From NCBI RefSeq assembly GCF_036711975.1, contig NC_091967.1, forward strand, positions 7,874,001 to 7,938,000: a stretch of 64,000 nt of DNA. Reading direction: 5' to 3'. Made by a program: the position numbers and the translations under genes. The stretch is from Onthophagus taurus. Its lineage: Eukaryota; Arthropoda; Insecta; Coleoptera; Scarabaeidae. Every line of letters begins with the position of its first letter. The stretch's first letter is position 1. Below the pieces are notes generated by a model. That model ran no database searches. It was not told where the DNA came from and worked only from the letters and a program-made list of their open reading frames with translations. Of the stretch, positions 26,081 through 39,500 are shown piece by piece.

Positions 26081-26280
26081 CTGTTTTCTGGCGATCTTTC
26101 CCCATGAACGAGTTTTGCCCACATTTTCTTATTTTTTGCTAAACTTTTAGCTTCCTGTACAGTTTTTCCTCATTCCTTTGCTTTCTTGCCAACTCTACTC
26201 GGTTTACCTGTCTAGTATCATACACTCTCGGTAGATGTCCCCACCAACTGAGGTGTCTCTTTTCTATGTTCATAACTTAT
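26075..26280 (-). mobile_element. Non-LTR retrotransposon remnant, C-terminal tail
   Basis: Read on the minus strand, it gives MNIEKRHLSWWGHLPRVYDT and, after a frame change, QEAKSLAKNKKMWAKLVHGE. These words match the C-terminal end of many insect non-LTR polyproteins, which typically carry a WWGHL motif and an EAK-LA-KW tail. Frameshifts show that it is dead. Confidence 0.7.
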
Positions 26281-26324
26281 ACTTTGCTAATTATTATAGC
26301 AAGTAACATTCACTACTTAAGAAA

Positions 26325-26420
26325 CCCGAAACTTTCTAGTTCTAGGTCTAGTGTTCGTTCTAGTTTTACACTTGCACTGTCACTATTCGGGTTTAGCCGT
26401 GCGTCTTCAGACACGTGACA
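26325..26420. repeat. Palindromic hairpin repeat fragment
   Basis: TTCTAGTTCTAGGTCTAGTG is followed by CACTTGCACTGTCAC and CGGGTTTAGCCGTGCGTCTT. These are the arm and stem words of the hairpin family at 12 kb, here as an incomplete copy adjoining the retroelement remnant. Confidence 0.75.
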
Positions 26421-27127
26421 AAGTAACTAACACAACATGCTTTTAGTCTACCAAATGATCGAACCTAGGCAGCAAAAATTCGCTTTTACACAATCTTTAG
26501 ACTAGAGTCTGGTCAAGAATGAGATGAACCTAAATCCTTACAATTTATTTTTAATAAGTCTATAAATGGAACTATCAAGATGCCAACCCAATCATTCGGC
26601 GTACTTCCGAATCTTTTCTAGTGATAGAGATTTTTAAGATGGACTTATCCTTATCCGAATCAACATGAATCTCTAAAAAATTGCTCAATTACTCAAACAT
26701 AGTTATTTCGAGATTTTAAAATGTTTCTTCATGCTTGAAAGGAAAAATCCTACTTATTTTTCTTAATCGGCACACTTTAATCGATTCGTAGCCGATTGAT
26801 TTCAAAATTTCAACAATTTTGAGGTTATAGTATAACTTTCCGTTAAAGAAATTGATACGCTCGTTTAGGTTGGTATTAAAAACGTCATTTTGGATGATTT
26901 AACATAACTTTAAATTGATTATTTTGAAATTGAATCTAAAAGAGAAACTAAAACAATATTATTTCTCAATCGAAACGTTTAATCAATTAGTAACGAAATA
27001 ATTTTATAATTTATATAATTTTTATAGATAATTTTTTGGTTATAAAATAATTTTATTGGGATACGTTCATTTAAATTGACGTTTCGAATTTTGAAGCATA
27101 ACCTCAAAAAAATAAATAAATAACTCA

Positions 27128-27610
27128 CCTTTGTTTATGATTTTTTTGTAACTTAATTATGTTTTTTAAGACGTGTACACAGCAGCGTGAAAAGCGCACA
27201 CACGCACGTAACACACCAAACGTGGTGCAGTTTCGGTTTGAACTAGCTCGTTTAGCACGTGTCCATTTTTATTGGGCCCCCCAATCGTGCTCATCGCGGG
27301 GTGGGGGACAAAATATCCCTCCACGTCCAAAAGCGACGACCAAAAAATGGATCGAAAAGAGACACAGTTCGTGGCAAAACGATTTGGCGCCCCTTTTCCT
27401 TTTTTATTTTTCGGCACAAAACAAATTCTAGATTTAGGTTCTGAACGAGAGACTCACCCGGAATGCGTTTCGTCACGGTAAACTCTCTCCCCGGATCTAT
27501 TTTAAAATTTTGTTTACATGCGCGACTTTTTTTAAGCGGATGCGAAGGTGATTCGAAAATCCCAATCTTAGATAACCTCAATTTTAAACCTGTCAATAAA
27601 TTTTCGCAGT
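27128..27610 (-). promoter_or_regulatory. GC-richer block ending in a splice-donor-like site
   Basis: This 480-bp block is less AT-rich and holds more CpG than its surroundings. On the minus strand it ends in AACAAAG then GTGAGTTATT, a strong donor. Several overlapping frames of 60-100 codons run on both strands but resemble no protein. A noncoding first exon (perhaps of Tob) is one reading. Confidence 0.3.
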
Positions 27611-27875
27611 GAATATAAACGCAAATTTAGTTTGATTTTTGATTAATTGATTCAAACCTCAAAATAATTTTTAAAGTTAATTTAAGACTTGAAAAGTCTT
27701 GAAAATAAATTATTGTTTGGTTCGCGTAAGCTAAAACAATTATGTCAAGGTTGTATTTGTTAAAACATTATTAAAAAAATGCCCGATACTCATCTGCGTG
27801 TGAATTTAAAAAACCTTCTGCTCAACTATGCTTATTTATCGTTGTATTTTCATTAATTTTAAATAAAAAGCTTAC

Positions 27876-27919
27876 CTGTTATGATAACGTAGGTTTGTAG
27901 AGATGAAATTTTTGAAATA
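27876..27919 (-). other. Candidate 44-bp internal noncoding exon
   Basis: On the minus strand a textbook acceptor (TTTTTTTTTTGTTGCAG) and a textbook donor (AACAG then GTAAGC) enclose 44 nt without an ATG. It would fit a 5' UTR exon of a minus-strand gene such as Tob. No coding use is likely. Confidence 0.35.
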
Positions 27920-28314
27920 CTGCAACAAAAAAAAAACAATTTATTATTTTGCTAACAATAAAAAAAAATCATTTAAAATGTTTAATCTAATCTAATTCTT
28001 ATCCGTAATCACGAAAATTGTGTATGGTCATTAAATTAGATAAAATTTTAAAATGATAATATGGTTTTTAGTTCTTATTTTTTAGTTAATTGATATAAGC
28101 TTTTAAGTAGTCGCTGGTAATGACGAGAGACGATTAGGAGTTGAGAGAAATTCTCGGTTGTTAAGACAGCCCTTGACCTGATAATGACGGTATTAATCCC
28201 ATGAAAATGGGGTTCACGACCCCTTATGTCTTCATGTACCAAGACTACAATTCTAAAATAAGAAAATTAAAATTCTCTATAAAAAGATTTAAAAAGAAAG
28301 GAAAATGAACCGTC

Positions 28315-28622
28315 GACCAAATCTTCTTTCTTAAGCAGGCCCTAAAAAAGACCTACGAATACGGGATGGACACCCACCACTTATATATAGATTTTAAAAG
28401 TGCCTACGATAGTGTAGAAAGAAAAGAAAAGGTCACTGTATAATACAATGAAAGAATTCAATATCCTAATACATTTAATAAAATTAGTAAAAGCAACGCT
28501 CCACAAATTGAGTTAAAGTGAAGGTCCAAAATAACTATCAAGATCCTTTCAGACAGGTGTGGGGTTACGCCTATCATGCCTACTGTTTAACATCGCTTTG
28601 GAAAAGGCTATTCATCGTATTC
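28315..28622 (+). mobile_element. Non-LTR reverse transcriptase remnant
   Basis: The plus strand reads KQALKKTYEYGMDTHHLYID, FKSAYDSVERKE and later GLRLSCLLFNIALEKAIHRI. These are reverse-transcriptase palm motifs (the catalytic-block D-F-x-x-A-F/Y-D pattern and the LLFNIALE block). Stops and shifts interrupt the reading. A Tc1-type fragment in the opposite orientation follows directly. The matching C-terminal tail appears at 29120-29325. Confidence 0.8.
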
Positions 28623-28820
28623 TGTCAGCACTTTCTTTCTGCCAGTGCCAGTGTAGTTTTTCAATGTTCCATCATACCTCCACTTATTCACGATTTTTTG
28701 TAACGTGGAATGAGGTCTTACAACAATTTTACCAATATCTCTAAACGATTTACCTTCAGAATATAGCTTTACCACGAGTTGTCTTATTTCTAAAGTTGTT
28801 TCTCTTCGAAATGTGGCCAT
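28608..28820 (-). pseudogene. Tc1-like transposase fragment, N-terminal HTH
   Basis: Starting at the ATG at 28820, the minus strand reads MATFRRETTLEIRQLVVKLY, SEGKSFRDIGKIV and KIVNKWRYDGTLKNYTGTGR. This is the first helix-turn-helix and linker of a Tc1-family transposase, different from the one at 17.97 kb. It ends where the reverse-transcriptase remnant begins. No catalytic domain was found nearby. Confidence 0.7.
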
Positions 28821-29119
28821 TGTCAAGCAATAATTCTCAAAATTATGAAAATTAATTTTAAACTGATTCAGATATGCTTCACAAACGTGAAAATATATTT
28901 CTTCTAACGGAACAGTTAAACATGGGTGTGGTTCAGTAATGCTGTGGGCATCAATGGCAGCCATCAATGGAAGTTTATTCAGGAAAATATGACAAAAATC
29001 TAATTATTTGGATATTTTAAAATGTAATTTATGTCAAAGCTCTTAAAAATTCAACCTTCCGACTGTGTTCTGATTCCAACAAGATAATGATGCTAAACAC
29101 ATTCCTGAAGAGCGCATAA

Positions 29120-29325
29120 TATGTCGAAAGAAGTGATCATCGAATTACCCATTTCAACACTGTCACATCTGACGGTGGCCAGTAGGAATATGGCAGATAT
29201 AAGGACCAGGTGGAAGAAAGTCTAAATATGCTGGGAGTTAGAAACTGGAAAGCCAAGGCACGAGGTAAAAGAGAGTGGCAGCTGATCATAGAACAGACCA
29301 AGACCCACGAGGGGTTGTGGTGACA
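29120..29325 (+). mobile_element. Non-LTR retrotransposon remnant, C-terminal tail
   Basis: The plus strand reads, with interruptions, DQVEESLNMLGVRNWKAKAR and GKREWQLIIEQTKTHEGL, the typical last 40-50 residues of a non-LTR polyprotein. Orientation matches the reverse-transcriptase remnant 500 bp upstream, so both may come from one element split by the Tc1 fragment and other sequence. Confidence 0.7.
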
Positions 29326-29329
29326 ATCA

Positions 29330-32145
29330 TGATGATAAAGATATTGTTTTGAGGAATTCATATACAAAGTATACAAACTACAATAACAATGTTATCGATA
29401 AATTAATTTTTTATCGTGATTAATAAACGGAAGCAGATAAAATACCGGGTTTTTAACCAACATTTTCAACAAAATGTGTAAATTACAAAGCACTCGAGTA
29501 CACAATAATATCATCGGCCAGATGTCTATTAATAATAAAGCATATCTGCATAAATAAAAACGCAACATGACGTTACAAAAAAAATTCACATTAACATAAC
29601 AAAAAGAATTCCATTTTGTAATAAAAAAAAATATGTTAATGTTGATAAGAAATAGGTGACGCAGGAATTGCTTATTTTTTTTGCGTAAAAAAATATTATA
29701 ATACACAAACTATTTAACACAACTCGAAAAGTAAAGTCATCCTCATAATGTTGTTATTGAATCAAATTTCAAACAAAATTAACTTTAAACGTTTTTGGTT
29801 TCTTTGTTATAATAAAAATGAAGAAATATTTAAAAAAATATCAAAAGACCTTTGGTGATTCATCGATACAGAGAAAGAGAGACGAATTTCAAACGTTCAG
29901 GATCTGAAACTGTTTGCAATAAAAACCAGTTACGATTGGTTTGTTTTCCTACTACGGTTGAGCGATGCTATTTTTACTTGTGCACGTTTTGTAACCCAGA
30001 ATGATTTAAAAGTTTATAAAAGAAATACGTTTCACAATTTCTTTTGTAACTAAAAATACATACAAAAAACAAACTCTTTCAAGGTTACATCAACAAGGTT
30101 CAATTATTGTGTCAAATTGTATAACACAACCTAATTGACTAAAATTATTGTAACAAATAATAATATCGATATCATCGTTTCACAATTTCACAATACGAAA
30201 TTAAAAATAAACGTTCTCTGATATCGGAAATTTGATACTAACACCATGTACAACCGTACTCTCACACAAACGATAAGATTCCTATTAATAATTCGTGCAA
30301 AAAGTAACGATTTTTGATAAACAAGAATTGTAAGCCAAAGTAGAATTGCAATTTATTGGGTTAATAATAACCGAAGTAAGGTGATAAGCCCATTCTATTT
30401 CATCATTTAGAATCCTCACACGTGGGGCGTTATATCGATTTGTCAGCAGCGGAAAAGAGAGGTTCTTCGTTTTGCAGTGACAACGGCAGCGCCGAAGTCG
30501 CTCCTCAAATGCCCACCCCGATTCTCTGTTTACGATTACTTCGTTCGCCCTACTTTCAACACTAATCGATTATAGAGATAACAATAACAAATTTTCCCAG
30601 TTTTATGTTTACTAACCTCTATTTTATCCAGAATCTCTCACATATTATTTCCTCCATACCGTGAACGAATGTTACGCAATATCAACCTATAAATAAACTC
30701 AAAAACCTAAGAGAAGCCAAATTTTGTATTTTAGGTTATGTTTTTTTTTCTTAATTTTAAAATACTAATTGAAAAATAATGATCTAACCTCACACGATTT
30801 CAGTATTTTTTTATACTTAGAAAAACGTTTATTCTATCAATACACTTTAATTAAATCGTTATTTCTATTGAAATCGATAAAAAAATCGATAAAAATTAAA
30901 TTATAGGTTATATCAGTGAACGTTGTTGATGTTGGTAAGAAAGGAAATGACACATTATCGATAAAAATTTAAAATGTCAAAATAAATTTGACGAAAATAT
31001 TCGTATGAATAATTTTAACAAAAAAAAGTAATCAAATGACATTTAATGCCGCACAGTGAGTGCTGTTAAGAAAAGAAAATACCAAATGCCAATTTCTGTG
31101 CACACCTATTCATAGGAGGCATAAAGTCGTCCGGAATGTTGGCATCGATCCCGTTGATTTCACAGCAGCAGTAGAGTTCACGAAGTCCCGAAACCAATGC
31201 TCTGTCACTGGGCCAAATGTTGGCACATTTGGCAGTGTAGGGTATACATATACACACCCGTTGTTGTTCGGCCCAAATAAGATCAATTATCTCTTATGAG
31301 ATTTCAAACACACAAGAAAAACCTTAACCTTTGAAAAATTATAATCAAAGTACCAATTACAACGTGAAGTTAGTAACGAAAAGCGTTTCGTTCACGCTAA
31401 CCAGTCATTAGTATTAATAAGTTTGTTGATTTACTTATTATTATCATTAGAGGGAACGTGCGGTGTTACGCAAAAATAAAAATTAATAATTAAACGTTTA
31501 TCCTTGGACAAAACCAGAATCATTCCAATCATTTCGCCAACAATAATCGTTTTTATAGCTACACAATTTTCTTGCGTTGAAGGAATACATTGTATTGTTG
31601 CGTGAAAGAAAAAAAAAGATTGTAAAGCGTATATTTTCCATACGACAAACAAACACGCTTATTGAATTTGGTCGAAACATAGTCTCGTAATTGTTAAGGT
31701 CGTCACGAAATCGTTCTCATCCGCTTCTGTAACCGATTGCGTTTTATTAAAACTCCTAAGTCCTTAAATAAAAAATATATGCATATAAAACACGTGTTGT
31801 ATGCATGTAAATTAAATTAAATTTTACAAATTATTACAAAATTTTCTGAAGATCGATTCTCCTCGAAACTGACATTTTAATTATAGATTAGGTCAATAAT
31901 TACATATTGGTAAAAAAGAAATTCATAAATGTCAAAATTAATTTTCGACATAACCTAAAAATTCCTTCAAAAGAAAATTTAAAAAAACCATAAAAATTGA
32001 TTAAAATTTGTAAATGTTTTTGCGAAATGAAATTGTCGTTAAATTTTTATTAAGTTTTAGTACTCGAGTTTATGATTATTGCTATTGCTTTTCAGTTATT
32101 TAGAACATGCTTCAATTTCTATTCGGTGATTATTATTATTATTGT
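29330..32145. other. Non-coding stretch
   Basis: No supported gene. A 31060-31300 segment has opposed frames of 63 and 79 codons over less AT-rich sequence, possibly a decayed element, but no family was recognised. The rest is AT-rich with scattered GGTTATG motifs. Confidence 0.45.
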
Positions 32146-32149
32146 TGAG

Positions 32150-33510
32150 GGGAGGGGGCTATCGTCACCGCGACCTATAAGATCTATTGTAACTTAAGGC
32201 CTCCAAAGGTTTAAGGCAAATGTAGGTCCTTGATGAACCTTAGTATTATTGCTCCAAGGTCTAGTTCCTTTATGTCGGTAGGTGTCAGGCGAACTTTACC
32301 GAAAATTTTGTGTTTTAGACGACCGACGCATTCACACAGTATAATATGATCAGCAGTCTCTGACTTGTCGTTGCAAAATCGACAAGTTTGATCCTTAGCT
32401 TGTCTAATATGGAAAAGGTGGTATTTTAGGGGCGCATGGCCGGTCGGGAAGCCTTAGAGCCACCGTGCTGAGGTTAAAACCTCTTTGGTTTTAGTTTGCG
32501 ACGGAGTTATCATACTCTTAGCTTCTCTGTGAGCTGGAAGCTGGAAGTTGCTATTGATTGCCTATTTTAAGTGGCTTTTTTGTAGTCGACAGCCGGGCTG
32601 GAGTCCAATAAAGGGCGTTTTTGCTGCCTCTTTGACCAGCTTGTCCGCATTTTCATTGCCCTCAATGTCTTTGTAACCTGGAACCCACCATCATTGACCC
32701 TAGCGAGTTCTTTCAGGTTGCTGGTACCCTCTCTGATCAGCGCGGAAGCACACGTGTAGACCTGAATTGCCTTTAGGCCCAACTGTCCGTAAAATGTATA
32801 TGCACCTTTCTGTACCTTTTGTAGGTTCAAAACGGTGCAGAAGTTTATAGCAAGAACTTCTGGTTGAAAAATGATTATGTCCGAGCTAAGGGGCAATTTA
32901 ATGCTGTCTTTGAAGCATCGGTGTACCAGGCAAAGGCTCCTCTTTTAACTTGAGGCTCACCCTGCGTCTAATCGTCCCTGCTTCTGTATATGACTTTATA
33001 TGGCTGGTCGAAATTATATTCTGTCGGTATAAGATCCGTTTTAATTCCAATCAAGTGGTTTAGACGTGAGTCGTTGTGGATTTCGAGGTGTCCTCTGAGG
33101 TTACCCTGCATCAACTTGAGTGAAGAGCATGTTTTCAGTGATAAGGCACTTAAAGCTGCCTCCTTTTGTATGTATAAATGAAGTGGTGTGAGACCGAGTA
33201 GGGCTTCAAGAGCAGCCGTTAGACAAGATCTCATTGTACCCGTTATGTTAAGACATATTAACCGATGGATTTGTGCCAGCTGTTGCCGTGCTTTCTTGTG
33301 ACCACCAAATCAGTGAGGCATAGGCGACCATGGGCCTGATTATTGCTATTCGTGGTTTTAAGACACAGTTTCTTCCAAGGAGCCTGCGGCAGATCTGGTT
33401 AGCGATAATAGCGTTTTTCCTCACCTTGACTATGTGGGAGTTCCAGTTTAATTTACTGTCTAGTATTACCCCTAGGTATTTGACTTGTGTTTTGAATTTC
33501 GGTGATTAAC
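32150..33510 (-). mobile_element. Non-LTR retrotransposon remnant: RT thumb, RNase H-like and zinc-finger tail
   Basis: Read on the minus strand from the right: VKYLGVILDSKLNWNSHIVK and PRIAIIRPMVAYASLIWW (the conserved end of reverse transcriptase), then decayed sequence. Next comes SDIIIFQPEVLAINFC, like the start of an RNase H domain, with TCASALIREGTSNLKELARV further on. Last is TCRFCNDKSETADHIILCEC, a C-C-H-C tail followed by GRLKHKIFG. This order (RT, RNase H, Cys-rich tail) fits Jockey/I/R1-type elements. Stops and frameshifts are numerous, so the copy is dead. Confidence 0.85.
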
Positions 33511-36500
33511 CATTCAAAAAGTTTTCAATGTTTCACTTTATTTATTATTATTATTTTACACCTTACCACTCTATCATTTCCAGGATAAATAAAATTAGTT
33601 TTTTCTCAATCAGTCGTGTGTTTTGTTGATTTATTAACATCGGAGTCTTATCTTATCGTTGCGATAAAGGAATAAGACGTCAATAATCCTTAAAATATGC
33701 GAGAAATAGGTGAGAAAAAATTCATCTTAAAATTAAAAAAAAAAAAATTTTAAATCAATATCTGAAAAGTGAGGTTATATTTTTTATAATAGCCTTATTT
33801 GACTGTCAGCCAAATGTAACGTAAAAAAAAATCCGAAACGCCAAATTTAAAAGTCAAATTTCCAAAGTGTGTAATTTAGTTTAATTGAAATTTCTGATCT
33901 CTGAAAGAAAAAGAAACTTAAAAATTCCGAGAATTAAACTGTACGTTATGTCATAGTAAATGCCTGGTACAAAGTATATTTTACTCTTTTAGAATTACAC
34001 TTCCAAGTAATTCCACAGGATTTATCGTAACCTTCAATAATAATAAGAAATCATCTTTGTACGGTAATTTTTTAATGTTCATAATTAAATTCGAATTGAA
34101 TAAAATCGTTAAAAGATTTTGTTATTGATGACAGAAAATATTGAATTTCTCTATTGCAGGGTTGGGTTATTTGTACAGGGTAGGGCGGAGTTTAAGGGCA
34201 GAGTTCACTAGGTGAGAGGATCCTAGGTCGACCTAAAAGCCCAACATGACCGACATAGATGGCCAAACCCTCCCAAAAACTATTGTTTTTCAAAAAGCAC
34301 TAAACTTAATAAGACAAAATAAATTAACTCACCCCAAATGTTCTTGATTTCAACGAAGCGAACCCAAATCCAACACACAATTTCTTTGGAATTATTCAAA
34401 AATAAAATTAATCAGAAAAAAGTCACCTTCTCTCCTCAAATTATTTTTTTTAAGCTTCCTTTCTTTTCTCGTCAAGTTATTAATATTATTTTGTTTTAAT
34501 TTTCTTTTTGGTTACAGTTACAAGTTATAAAAGTAGAAAAATATAAAAGTGTAGGTAGTCTACGACTATCGAATCTTTTCCTTCCTTTCGTCACTCACGT
34601 TTTTAAACGCTACGTGAAAAACCTTAATGTATACATATATATTCTATATTAATATAATTAATTCTTTTTTTACACTCACTCACGAGGCTTTCACAGCACA
34701 GTGGCACTAGAACTGCCGCTCGTGTCGATATATAACTCGGTCTGCGTTCTGGGGTCTCTTACGTCACTAGTGACGTCACGCGCAATCGTTACCGGGCAAC
34801 GGTTTGTTTTGGGATACGGGGGCCGAGGGGTTCTTACGAGGGTTTCAACAACGGATTTCAGTTGCGTCACTAATGTTAATGCAACCCGAAAAAGGGCAAC
34901 GAAAAAAACAATTGAAACAACAAGAAAAACTTCATCACAAAAATCCATTAAAATCAAAAGCCGTTAAATATTATTTTTAATGTACCATATGGAACGCAAT
35001 GGATGGTCAATCTTGACAAAAATTATTAATTTAGAGTTATTTTAAACGTTTTAATTGGTGTACTTTATTCATGTAACGGATCAAACCCAACCGAACCGAA
35101 ATATCTGAGTTTAATCCTTCTGTGTTTCTGGTTGGAGTTTGACTCCTTTAAGGAAGTATTAAAATTTTCTGACCTAGGTGCATAAAGATGGATATCTGGA
35201 AACAAGACGGTATTTCGGCTAGGAGTGTGGATTTGCTTAGAAGTCCCAGCTACACACAATAACTCTCCCCCTCAGCATTGCGCATGGCTATCATTGCAAA
35301 AAGATGTTATATAAATTTAAGATTCTTTTCTGAACTTATTGTGTGTTCTGCCATAATAGAAAAAGGTCGTGTGTTTGAGTGATCAACTCCCCGGAGCTAA
35401 ACCAGCACCGATCAGACCTTTCAGGGTTATGGTCCTGCTTGTGTAATAAGTTTAAATTTGTACAGTATAAATATTTGTCTAATGTAATATGCTGCAGAAG
35501 TTCTTTTATTCTTCTCTATCATCTACTTGTATACATAGGTCTTGTATACATAGGGCTTGTAATTCTGTTAATCACCCACTTGTTTACTTTTTCCTAGACT
35601 AGGAAGTACAAGAGTGGATTTTTGCTACTTTTTCAGATATTGACTTTATATGGCATTCTAAGATCTGCATTCCGAGTAAACTGAGATGCTTTGTAGATAT
35701 GCAGAATTTTGGCGCTTGTTATCTCGTTCCAGGAGTCTGAGCTGAACCTAAACTAACAAAATCCAATCGTAAGGCATCTCAATAATAACCTAACCACAAA
35801 TCAACTTCAAACCCACCTAATATAATCTAAAGGCTAACGAACCCTAATTCCAGAGCAAATCTACCCCAACCCAAAAGCAACCCAAATCCACCTAAATATA
35901 TCTATAAACATGATATCAATATTATCCAAATGATATGATATGATCCAATGTGAATCAAAATTTTAGCTATTTCTGGCAGCTGAATTCCAAATTGAGCCAA
36001 GAAGATTTATGAAAATGTGTCCTCCTGTAATAACGAAAAAGATTTCTTCTTTATTTTTAAATTACTTGCGCATAACACGGCATGTGGAAACCAAACATAT
36101 CATTTTGACATACCCAAGGATGATTTAGCCATAAACAACTCGGACTATATTGTAAATCTGGTTCTTCAGATATTGGTAGATATTTATTTGATAATTTAAA
36201 TATTGCCTTAAAGTCTTGAATTAAATTTGTAACTAAAATATCAATTTAATGTATAAGTAAATTTTTAATAATTTAATGTCAAATTGGCAATTACACTGAG
36301 TAAAATATCGCCGTTTTCAAGTTGCAATTGAGCGTGGGCGAGTTGAACTGACAAAATCATGTGTTTTTGGCAAAAGAGACGAAAGTCAGAAAAGAGGAAC
36401 CTTGTATTGTTGTTGTTCCAATCCAGAAATAAACCGCAGTATAAAATAACCCTATTACAAAACGAGAAAGAATTCCTCGAAAAATCTCTTTATTTCTAAA

Positions 36501-39500
36501 AAAAGGATGTTTGATTTAAATACGCTAAATATTGCATCGTTTCGTTTTATTTGTTATTACCTTTTAAGCTTTTATAGATTTTTATCACTTTTTATTACCT
36601 TGTTATCACCTTTTGTATTTTTTTAAGGAACAAAAGCGAGATTTTTTATTATTATTAGGTATTTGCAAAATACTTTAGAGTTTTAGTTCTAAACAGAAAT
36701 CCATTTTTACCAAAAAAATTATAATATTATTCCCATCTCAGCATTGAAACGAAACAATTAAAATTATTATTACAATTGCATGGCATTGAATTCGTTCCAT
36801 TGTTGATATTTATTAAACATTGGAAATGAACCTGGCGCTGAGTTTATTGTTTGTTAAACAAACAACAATAAAATTAAACCGATATTCGCTGGGTTTTGTT
36901 GTAAAATCAAGTTTTTAATAATAAATTCAACCAGACTAATTTATTTATTGTTACTTATAAATGAAAAATACGGTTATTTGCGCCTTAACTTTATCTTTTT
37001 ACTCACTACGAATAAAATTAGATTTTATTCGATCGCTAAAAAATATAACACTCGGTTTGTATCGTTCGTTTACAATATAAAATTAAAAATCTCACTCACG
37101 TATACCATTTATTATTATTGTTGACCGTGGACCATTATTTGCTTTTATAATTAGCAAAATTACAACTCGTTTTTGAAAGTATTCACAAAACGAGCCCATA
37201 AAAGAAACGACGATTGCATAACGTTCGTTTTAAATTCAGTTTGACATTAAAACATATATTTTTTTCCTTTAGCAAAAAGATAAGAGATTTTTTCCTTTAA
37301 TCTCAAGATTTGTTAGATGAAGATTGTCTAAATAGAGTACGTCGATCCCAACGAAGAGACAAACATGAAACGCGAGAGAGAAAATCTCGTGTGTACGTAC
37401 ATTACGGTGGCGATGGAGCTCCGTTTTATGTGTATATGGGGTCGTGGACACCGCTCGACGCCGTTGCTGTCGACGAAATGTCTTGTCGTTGTCGTTCTCG
37501 ACGTCATCCATTTATTTTCTAACGTTTTAAAAAGGACGAACGAACCGTCGCAAAGCTATTCTTAGATACAAACGATGTCTCATCTAAAAACATAAAATTA
37601 TAAAAAAAAATTAGTTATAATTCCACTATATTATTGATAAAATTCCAATTGTAAATGATTTCATTTTTTGTTTAATTAAGATATCAAATATTATCTAAGA
37701 AACTTGTATTAAGGGATTTTATTAAAGATTTATACAGATTATATTTAATTTGCAAAACTTTTTAAAATTCAAATTAGAAAAAAAAACGTAATCAGTGTAC
37801 TGAGAATAACAATGAGAATGGTTTAACAGGTCAAGAGTGTTGAGTACCCACACTCACTTACACAAAATACAAATAAACAGTTTTTTTAGTTGCGTGAATC
37901 GCGACAACGCAATAAGGGGGCTCTTATGACACGGTTTAATTTCTATTGTAAATAATCCAAGGTTGACGATACGCAAAAGATAACGTATTTTTTTAATAAT
38001 TCTTATTTAGAAAATAAAATGCAAATAAAACGTTACTACATAGTAAACAGCGCGGTTTAATATATTTTTTTAATATAAAGTCTAATTTTAATATAATTTA
38101 ATATATAAATTGATTTCCACTCAACTCATTAACAATACCTAAAATGTTTCTCAAATCAAGAAGGTTTAGTCGGATTTGCTTTTTGTATATTCATGCTGAT
38201 AGGAATAGAAAATTATTTCTTTTAAAGTATTAGATGTAAATATAAGCCAAGAAATATTATTATTTACATTTCATTTGGGAAAACACCTTCTTAAGGAAAT
38301 TTATTGAGTATAACAGCATGATCACCAGCACAGGTATTAATGACGCTCTTTTTCTTCAAGTACTGATCGTACAAATTGGTTTCCTCGATTTTATTTGCAA
38401 TCTCCGTCACTATGCTCACCTTATTCCCTTATTAGTTCATTTTCTTATTGATTATTTTCTAGTTAATCATTTTCCATATTGCCTTTTGAACGTTGCTTAC
38501 TTTTGCAGTCAATTTTTTATTTTTCTTATACTAATGCGTTGTATATATAAATTATAACTCTATTAAGTCTTTTGTGTATTTATATTAAGAATAATTCGCA
38601 AGATAATGCGAAAATGAAAGAAAATGTAAAAAAAAGCGTTGACGTTTTGAAACGTCAAATTTGACAGAGAAAGTTTAATTAAAATGAAATTGTATTTGTA
38701 GTTAAAATAATATATCATGTTTTGTGACCTGTAAATATACAATATTCGCACTACACATAGGGCGTGGGGTTGATTATCAAAGTGGGTCAAATTGGTAAAG
38801 TTCCAGATCTGACTGCCTCCACTGGGCACTCTCTTTCTCTTTATTTATCTCTATCTTTCTATCTTTCTCGATGGAGTTTTCGCCCTCGCGTCCATCCGGT
38901 CCCATCCCGCGCGTTCTACCGATCCGGGGTTGCACACGCCCAAAGCATCGATTAGAGAGGACATCCTCTCCCTATAATCCAACATTTCTTGTTCTCAAAA
39001 AATCCGTATAATTATTTTGTATGCATTATGCATAATATTTTGATGTAACTAATCCATGTGGGTTTAACTAATGTGACCTTAAAAAAGGAGTACGCAAACA
39101 TACAACAGAATCGTGCCGTTGCATAATGGGCGGTTTTATTTAGGTCGTTTTCGATTCGTTTTCTTTAAAGAGAAAAATAATTTTTATGATTTTCTAAATA
39201 ACAATGCACAAAACATTTATTTGAAATTTATTCTATGAAGCGAATTTATTAAAAATAATTTTAAATTTTCATTATTTTTTTGACGTCATCTTATTTTCGT
39301 TTGTAGAATCAATAAACAAGACGACGCAAAACATTTACTCTTCTGATTAGTCAATTAAACGAAACGAAAACGATCCAATAAGCTTAAATTAACATCTCGA
39401 TGTGGCTCTTTTAAGAAACATTTTTAAGAATTCCGTTTTGATTAGTTTCTACGTTTATTAAGTTACGGAAAAAAAATCGAATAATTAATTTTTTATACCT

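Noticed and set aside
27159..27596. Several overlapping 60-100 codon frames on both strands
   Set aside because: Less AT-rich composition keeps several frames open by chance. No family was recognised. Better read as a possible noncoding exon or promoter block.
37269..37565. Overlapping Arg-rich frames on both strands
   Set aside because: CpG-rich block with frames open in several phases. No domain or splice context.
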